Under the pieces are notes generated by a model. That model was not told the origin of the DNA and did no database searches. It saw only the letters and a program-made list of their open reading frames with translations. From NCBI GenBank assembly GCA_963920765.1, contig OY987243.1:17360001-17424000 (forward strand): a stretch of 64,000 nt of DNA, given 5' to 3'. Both the position numbers and the translations under genes were made by a program. Source of the stretch: Ulota crispa (Eukaryota; Streptophyta; Bryopsida; Orthotrichales; Orthotrichaceae). Below, one piece after another: positions 57,949 through 64,000 of this stretch. The first letter of the stretch is position 1, and every line of letters begins with the position of its first letter.

Positions 57949-59994
57949 ATGGCTGCAGGACATTCTCCACAGGGCATTTTGGCACCTTTCACCGTGCAGA
58001 TCCCTTCGTGGCAGATCGTTGCAGTTGCACTCGCTTGCGTAAGCGCTTTCGTGCACATCTGCGTTCTCAAGAGAGCTTCGTATTCCCTGAGAACCTTGAT
58101 TGGTCTGGCGGGTTTGTCCTTATTTCTGTCCTCGACGACTGCCTCTGAACTCGCTGCGCAGGATGACTCGAGTGTGCAGCAATTGCTGTGGTGCTTGTGC
58201 ACAAGCATATTGACAGACAACTATGACCCCAACACAGATGCCCAGGCGTGGAAGCGAGTCCTGTGGATGCTTTCCACGTGGTTGCAGCTGGGTCTTATGT
58301 ACAGGAGGACATCTGTCGCCTCATCGACTGCACAACAGATCCTGTTTCGAGCTGTTGTGGTTCTGAAAGGTATGAAACTTCATTTCTTGCATGGATAGCA
58401 CTGTAGTAGCTGGGACGAGACCAAAGATGATTCCAAGACACAGTGTGAACATCTGGCAGCGGTTGCGACCTGGTCGGAGAAAGAGTGGAGCCCGTTCCTC
58501 GAACGAGTTGAGGCCACATCGGTCATGAATGGCACCATCTTAGATCTCGACAATGTCTTCTTCTGGAGATCAATACTGGAGGGGAAGCCTCGACGGGCTA
58601 TTCCAGGGGGATTCACGATCGGTCGAGATTGCTGTGACATAGCCGTTCGGTTCAAAAGGACGCCTAGCGCGGTTATTCCCGCCGTGGCCTTTAGCATCAA
58701 GCGCCAGTTCAAGGCCAAGCTGGGGTCTATGGCGACTTTGAGTGCCCATTACTCCTATTTAGCAACGAGTGAAATGGCCTTGGCTTTCAGCATCATAGCC
58801 CTCATGGCGTGCGAGTGGAGGGAAGAGAAGAGAACTTTGCCCGCACGTTTCTGCTTGTTGGTTTGGTGCCTTGAGCTCGTTTACCACGTGGTCACCTGTC
58901 GACGTGCGTTCAGCCTTTCGGAGGAAATATATCAACAATCCTCTGAAATGTGTAGGTTACGAAAATCGGGTCTTCGTCCAGTGAAGCAGACCTGCCTTGT
59001 GATCACGGATCTGATTCTGGGTAGCATTGCTGAAGCTGTTGTGACGTGGCTGGCAAGCATTGGGAAGGGTGCGACGGTGTGGGCCAAGTTGTCGAACTTC
59101 AAGATGATGAAGCAATGGGTTGAGGCTGTCCGTTGGACCATCGCTATGTGCATCGTCATGCCTATGGCTATACTTGCAAGTGGGGGGAAATATCTCTTTG
59201 ATTTGTCAAATGGAGTTTGCAAGAAACGGAGTCGGAGTGGTCACTTCGATGAGCAATTATTGGATTGTATCACAAGCTTACAAAGATTGCAGGATTTGCT
59301 GAAAAGACATCCAGATGAAACGTCCGTGGTGGAGAGAATTATGTATCCCTCCATTTCAGACACAACTGCAAGTAGTTTGGAAGCACCAAGCGAGCCAACA
59401 TCTGCTCCTGTGACCTGTTACTCATTGACTGCTCTAGAAGCCGTTTTGTTCTCCCAGCTACTAGGTCAGGCCGCTACTTTGGCCTTGGCTGGTGAAATTG
59501 ATGAGCCTCAAAGTTTTTTGAATGTTTGGAAGTGGACATCAAAAGCTTTCAAAGATGGCATGGTGGACTCTTCGTGGTTATCGCCCAACATCAGCAGAGC
59601 AATGTGGCATGCTGCTACATTGGAACAATCGGAAGTGTGGCAAACCGCTCTTTCAGATGTACGACAAGTATTGGTTGGAGATATCAACCCATCTGTACCT
59701 GAATCCTTGTCATTAGAAGATGTGTCCAAGGCTGCTGGTGCGGGTATGGCTAGCTTGGAAGGAGCCCGTCGAGCTGTGCTGCATCTGATTGCCAATCTAG
59801 ATTCGGAACCCGGGCGACCGAGTCGAAAGGTGGAATTGGCCATGAGAGCAGGATTGTTCGCGGTGGTGGTGTTTTGTCAAACTTGGGGAGGGCCTGAAAC
59901 GGTGGGGGTGCCAGGACCTCTGGAGCACGAATGCTTAATGGCTTGCTTTGTACCTCCTGCATTCAAAGACACCAGTACAACAATTTCCGCGTAA
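57949..59994 (+). CDS. Unrecognised 651-aa multi-pass membrane protein
   Basis: I do not recognise this protein. Two exons, 57949-58369 and 58460-59994, with a 90-bp intron (AAAG/GTATGA to CTGGCAG) that keeps the frame. The start is the first ATG of the frame. Hydrophobic segments occur at about 21-40 (WQIVAVALACVSAFVHICVL), 49-63, 245-258, 268-286, 318-341 and 364-382. A soluble half (about 385-651) follows, with a helical stretch CITSLQRLQDLLKRHPDE and a variable Ser/Thr/Pro linker. No catalytic motif, Cys cluster or targeting signal is evident. The final residues end on TAA at 59992. Codon use and base composition match neighbouring genes. Membrane location is inferred from hydrophobicity; topology and organelle are unknown. 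Confidence 0.85.
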
Positions 59995-60631
59995 ACTTAA
60001 TAGCTTTACACTAAGCTTGTAATTCTTCGTCATAAAATGAATGATGAGTTGGACCAAGTGTGAGCCCGAAAGCTTTAGTATACGTAGACCATTCTACTAC
60101 TGGTAGTGAGAACAACAATTATAGCTTTTCAACCACAAATGTGATGCCATATGTTGTTGTTTATGGACGTGTTTTAACTGATATTTGACGGAATGAATGT
60201 TTCGACTGATATTGGTAGTTTCGGTTGATTGAGGAATTTGATTTCTTTCACATTGCTTTTCGTGTGCTGTGGTGTCGGGTCGTGGAGTTGTGAGACATGG
60301 TGTAACTTACGGTGTGAAATGATTTCGGAGCTCGCCCTGGCGAGGCTTTTCTTGCGACCCAGAGCACTGTACAGCGTGCATGTGATCTGCATTACGACAC
60401 GAGCTCTTCGTCGCGGATCGAGATGGGGTCTCTCTCCCCGTGTGCAGACTGCAGAGGACGAACACTTTCAATCGCACCTCAGGTGGCATGATGATTGGTG
60501 GTAGCTCTCTTCCCTTTAGGTCAGCCCAACACCTAGCATAACAATTTCAAACTAAAATTGTCATTGTTGGAAACTTCTAGAAGTTACAAAGTTCCTTTGA
60601 ATTGATTCATTTCCACGCATCGACAGGATTT
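59995..60631. other. Intergenic with GC-rich patch
   Basis: 60290-60500 is GC-rich and open on both strands. The minus frame starting at 60392 (MQITCTLYSALGRKKSLARA) meets a good donor (CACC/GTAAGTTA) at about 60310, so a short upstream exon of an unseen gene is possible but unsupported. The rest looks like the 3' UTR of the membrane-protein gene. Confidence 0.35.
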
Positions 60632-61592
60632 ACAATGCCCCTAAAGGACCAAGCCCTTTTTTCTTTGAAAATCACTGAAAACTGCCACTTTTCGGGGGAA
60701 TGAGTAGAAAGGTAGGACAAAAAGTTTTTTTGAAATTTAACCGTAAAATCTTGCCCTAGACTATGGGAGGTACCAGTGGGAAAAATTTCAGCTCATTCTA
60801 GAAGTAGAGGAGTGAGATATTGACATTTGAATTGAAAAAAAATAAAAAAATTTCCTGCCGTCCAAAAATTTCAGAAGCCTTTGACGGCTCCTATATCAAA
60901 AAAATTGCTCTACGCAAAGTTGAGGTTTATTTTTTCCATGTAGAAGACCAAGTTAGGTAAATGTGGGAGAATTTTCAAATGAATTGGAGGTGTGAATCAT
61001 ACTTTATAAAATCTTGCAATGCCGTAAGGCCATGAAATTTGCATATACACTAGGCAAAACTGGAGAATTTATGTAAAATTCAAAAATGTGAATTACTTTG
61101 ATCCAAATGGTAAAAATCAAGGAAACTTAGTCTACTACAACTTGGAAAAAAAAAAGGTCAAGAAAAAGATATACAAAGAGCTTAAAAAAGTAAAGCAACA
61201 AATTTTACAAGGGGCAAAAAGAATGGAGGTTTGGGAGTCCCATACCTACCCACAAACTAAAACTTCTCATAACTTTCATCTCGTTAATCAAATTGAATAA
61301 TTCAAAAATTCCCACATATACATAAATCTAAAGAACCAATTTCATTGTTTAGTTTTTTTTTAAAGCAATTTTGATTTTTTTTGGGCTGCCCGCCCTCCCC
61401 TTTTTTTCAAAAATTCATGCATAACTTCTTCAATAAATGTCAAAATGAAGAAAGAAATAGATGCCCACGTAGTTCTTTGAATTCCACACCTTCAATAGAA
61501 GTTCAAAAAATCACAAAAAGTAGATTAGCTATAGGTACATGCCCAAAATCCATTTTTCCCTTGAGGGGACAGTTGGTCCTTTAGGGGATGTG
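60632..61592 (-). mobile_element. Family E element E7, reversed, borders not TTAA
   Basis: A roughly 960-bp E copy of the E5 subfamily in reverse. The ends CCCCTAAAGGACCAAGCCC and, inverted, CCCCTAAAGGACCAACTGTC are well kept, but the flanks are AATG and ATGT, not TTAA. It is the only TTAA-class element downstream of the gene island. Non-coding. Confidence 0.75.
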
Positions 61593-63089
61593 AGAACCTT
61601 TGAGCTTGGTTTATGAACCAAAGTATAATCATTAAATGCACATGTGAAAGAAGCTTGAAATATTCTAAATTAAAATCGGAAATATAAAAGCAAAAGTAGA
61701 AAGTATTCACAAATTGTCAACTCTGGTTTCTCATTTGAGATTCAATGCACACTAATCTTGGAAAAAATGTAATTTTTAGAAGGTGCAAAAAAACCCTCAG
61801 CTTTTTTCATGATCCCGCTTTGTTAAGGCTAGTGTTTGGGCGCTGCTGAGGTTAAGGTGCAGGTCATTGTAAGTTTTGGATTTTGGGTTTCATTCTAGGT
61901 ATGATAAGAGCACCTAATCCTTGCTAATACCAATTGAGTATACTCAATGGTTACAAAACTGAACTTAGTTTTGTTGGATGTTAAGTATGGACAAGTAAGA
62001 GAGAATTACAATGCACTTTAGCATGTAGTATTTGAACACTTAGTAAATTAAGTTTTAAAATTTCAAAACATTGTTTGTTGATGTTCCAGAAATCAATACA
62101 AGGCTCTTCCAAGCTCTCATCTTCTGATTGTGAATGTCTTGTGTCATCAATAACTAAATTTTAGTGTCCTAATTTTGATCAATTGTTGCTGTCACATTTT
62201 GGGTAGTGATGATTAGGGTGCATATACGTGAGAGGTTAATTTGATCTGCTATCTTTTCCTACTCTTGCATTGCCACATGGCACAATGTGGTTGAAAAGAT
62301 GGAGTGTGGTTAGAATTATTACTCTGATCTCCTCACATTCTTTGAGAGAGCTGTAGATTTCCAAGATTAGAAGGTCTTGATTTAGTTTGGAGGAGATGAT
62401 TATGCCCAATATCCAACTCAAGGCCTAACGACCACTACTTGGTTATCTAGCACGTACTCTTGTGGAACAATGCAAGTTCATTAGAACATCAATTAGAAAA
62501 ATTTGAGGAGAAGCAAATTTGATGAATGATCCAAGTTGGTTAGTGCATGCAAGGTGATCACACAATATGGTTGCCCCACCTGCAAAAAAAATACAAACTA
62601 GTAAGATCAAGTAAAAAATGTACGTAGATTGGTACCATATGGAATCAAAAAGTTTTTTATACCAGAATTCAATGATGACCCATTTGAAGAAAATTTAAAG
62701 AAAATTTAAAGGCTTTTACAATTCTAATATAATTTAAAAATTAATTAAAGTTACAATAAAATGAAAAACTTGAATTTTTTGATTACCTATTATGTCAAGT
62801 TCAATTTTCATTAAAGGGGAACGGTGACCCACTCTCAACTGATCAAGTTATCCACCAAACTCTTCAGCGCAATTTACCGCTTTCTAATTGCGACACTGCC
62901 CTTTATGGCCAGCTGAGCTGGTGACTATTTTGTTTATTTCCAAATGTTTTCATGTACAGATGGGCTGAGTGATGAAGCATCATTTGGTACCTTGCTGGAC
63001 TTATAATCAAATTACATGCACAACTCTCACTACGTACGCTACTTTGTACAGATCACCCTGGGCAATCATATTCTAATTATTCTTGCAGT
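61593..63089. other. Gene-free AT-rich stretch
   Basis: 1.5 kb with no supported gene, RNA or delimited repeat. Confidence 0.45.
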
Positions 63090-63987
63090 CTAATTGCAAG
63101 ATTGTTTGGCAAATGCCACGTCTATGCGCTTGAATGTGCTTAGAACCTCATGAGACGGCCACATAGCTCGTGTGGATTGCGTTGCTGACATTCGAGATTG
63201 GTTTATGAAAGCTTTGATTGTTGCAAGTGATTCACGTTCGAAGATATGGCGCTGATTGAAGAAAGGCTTCAACAAACTTTTAATCACTAGAAGGAAACCA
63301 TGGTCAAATTTACAAAAAGTTAACAAAGATTGTGACCTAATTTACAATATACTATAGATTAAATCACAATTTTTGTCAACTTTTTGTAGATTCAACCATG
63401 TTTCCTTGTAAAGAATCCTTCGCTAGACAAGTCGCAAGAATCGAGGTTTCAGTCGTGGACTGAGAAAGGGATGCCATCCCCGCCTCTGAATCTTTGATTA
63501 TTGCAAAGCTTGATGAAATAGGACCCGCGAGCGAATTCTAGCTGATCCGCTGTTGTGCAGATGACATACTCCAGCTAGGTCGAGGCACCGAAAGGTTTGT
63601 ACCTGCAGTTGCTAGCTTTCAGGAGCTCGGTGGAAGAATGCTTACAACAATTTCAAAGTGTCACTGGAAATGGGCAAGTGTTTAGATTTTGTGAACCGCC
63701 AATTCACACGTCGTCTTCGATTCTCCATCCATTACCATACACCAGTCGTCGTCGTCCTCGGAGCTCTCCAGCTCGGATTCCAAGAATTCAACATCCGACC
63801 AGCTTTCCTCGCTGAGGACGCATCCCCACCTTCTAGTGAAGTGAGTCTCAGAGAAGTTTGAACCTTCCACAGCATTCTCATAGATCCCGAACTCTCTGTG
63901 GAATGCCTCTTCAATGGCAGGAATCAGATCTGCGCCATCGCCAGCCAGAATTGCGCCCCTCGCAAGCTCAGATGCGGGGCAAGCCAT
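63090..63987 (-). CDS. Putative gene, 5' part secure only, minus strand
   Basis: The first exon appears to be 63987-63736: 84 codons from MACPASELARGAILAGDGAD through an acidic run ESELESSEDDDDW to a good donor (TATG/GTAATGG). A possible second exon is about 63652-63614 (HSSTELLKASNCR, ending CTGCAG/GTACAA). A GC-richer frame ending in a stop at 63090 (RMSATQSTRAMWPSHEVLST) may be the last exon, though the hairpin MITE W lies just before it. The links are not proven. I recognise no family. The promoter lies outside the window. Confidence 0.4.
63290..63408. mobile_element. Hairpin MITE W, 119 bp
   Basis: Ends GAAGGAAACCATGGTCAAAT and, inverted, CAAGGAAACATGGTTGAAT, arms of about 55 bp (TTACAAAAAGTTAACAAA versus CTACAAAAAGTTGACAAA), with TA at 63288-63289 and 63409-63410. 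It resembles a Stowaway/mariner-type MITE; no other copy in the window. It lies within the span of the putative last gene, presumably in an intron if that gene is real. Confidence 0.7.
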
Positions 63988-64000
63988 GGATATCGTCTCC

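Noticed and set aside
1-64000. tRNA, rRNA or CRISPR loci
   Set aside because: No cloverleaf with a GGTTCRA box, no ribosomal RNA core, and no regularly spaced direct repeats with unique spacers were seen. The tandem arrays found have no spacers.

Overview
The window is nuclear DNA from a green plant, most likely a seedless streptophyte (bryophyte, lycophyte or relative). The evidence is a plant-type CRM-domain organelle splicing factor, a plant-type RNA pseudouridine synthase 7, spliceosomal GT-AG introns of about 90-500 bp, and a Stowaway MITE. The species is inferred, not identified. A 200-base assembly gap lies at 2997-3196.

Layout. Positions 1 to about 39.2 kb form an AT-rich, gene-free block of DNA transposon copies, many nested in one another. 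I saw no LTR retroelement. The dominant class is about 25 small elements that start TTAA-CCC(C/T)T and end AGGGG-TTAA. They have unrelated cores (families A, B, C, E, F, G, L, N, O, P here) and look like non-autonomous piggyBac-type elements. A second class ends in AGGT...ACCT flanked by TA (I, J, K, V). Others are CAGT-ended mariner-like foldbacks with TA duplications (Y, M), a Stowaway, two PIF/Harbinger-like elements with TTA duplications (T, U), one Mutator-like MITE with a 9-bp duplication, and a broken hAT transposase fragment.

Positions 39.6-60.0 kb are a higher-GC gene island with five genes: an unrecognised 806-aa protein (minus); a two-CRM-domain splicing factor (plus), head to head with it about 205 bp away; RNA pseudouridine synthase 7 (minus, 11 exons); a BORCS6-like single-exon gene (plus); and an unrecognised 651-aa multi-pass membrane protein (plus). 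The exon chains were built by hand from reading frame, splice sites and phase. No operon logic applies; the only shared regulation suggested is the short divergent promoter at 43.4-43.6 kb.

From 60.6 kb repeats return (a reversed family E element and a hairpin MITE), and the window ends in the 5' part of a minus-strand gene.

The most notable signal is the TTAA system: many unrelated cores, one shared end signature, four within-window pairs that act as empty-site controls, nesting four levels deep, and arrays in which neighbours share one TTAA. No transposase for it is in the window.
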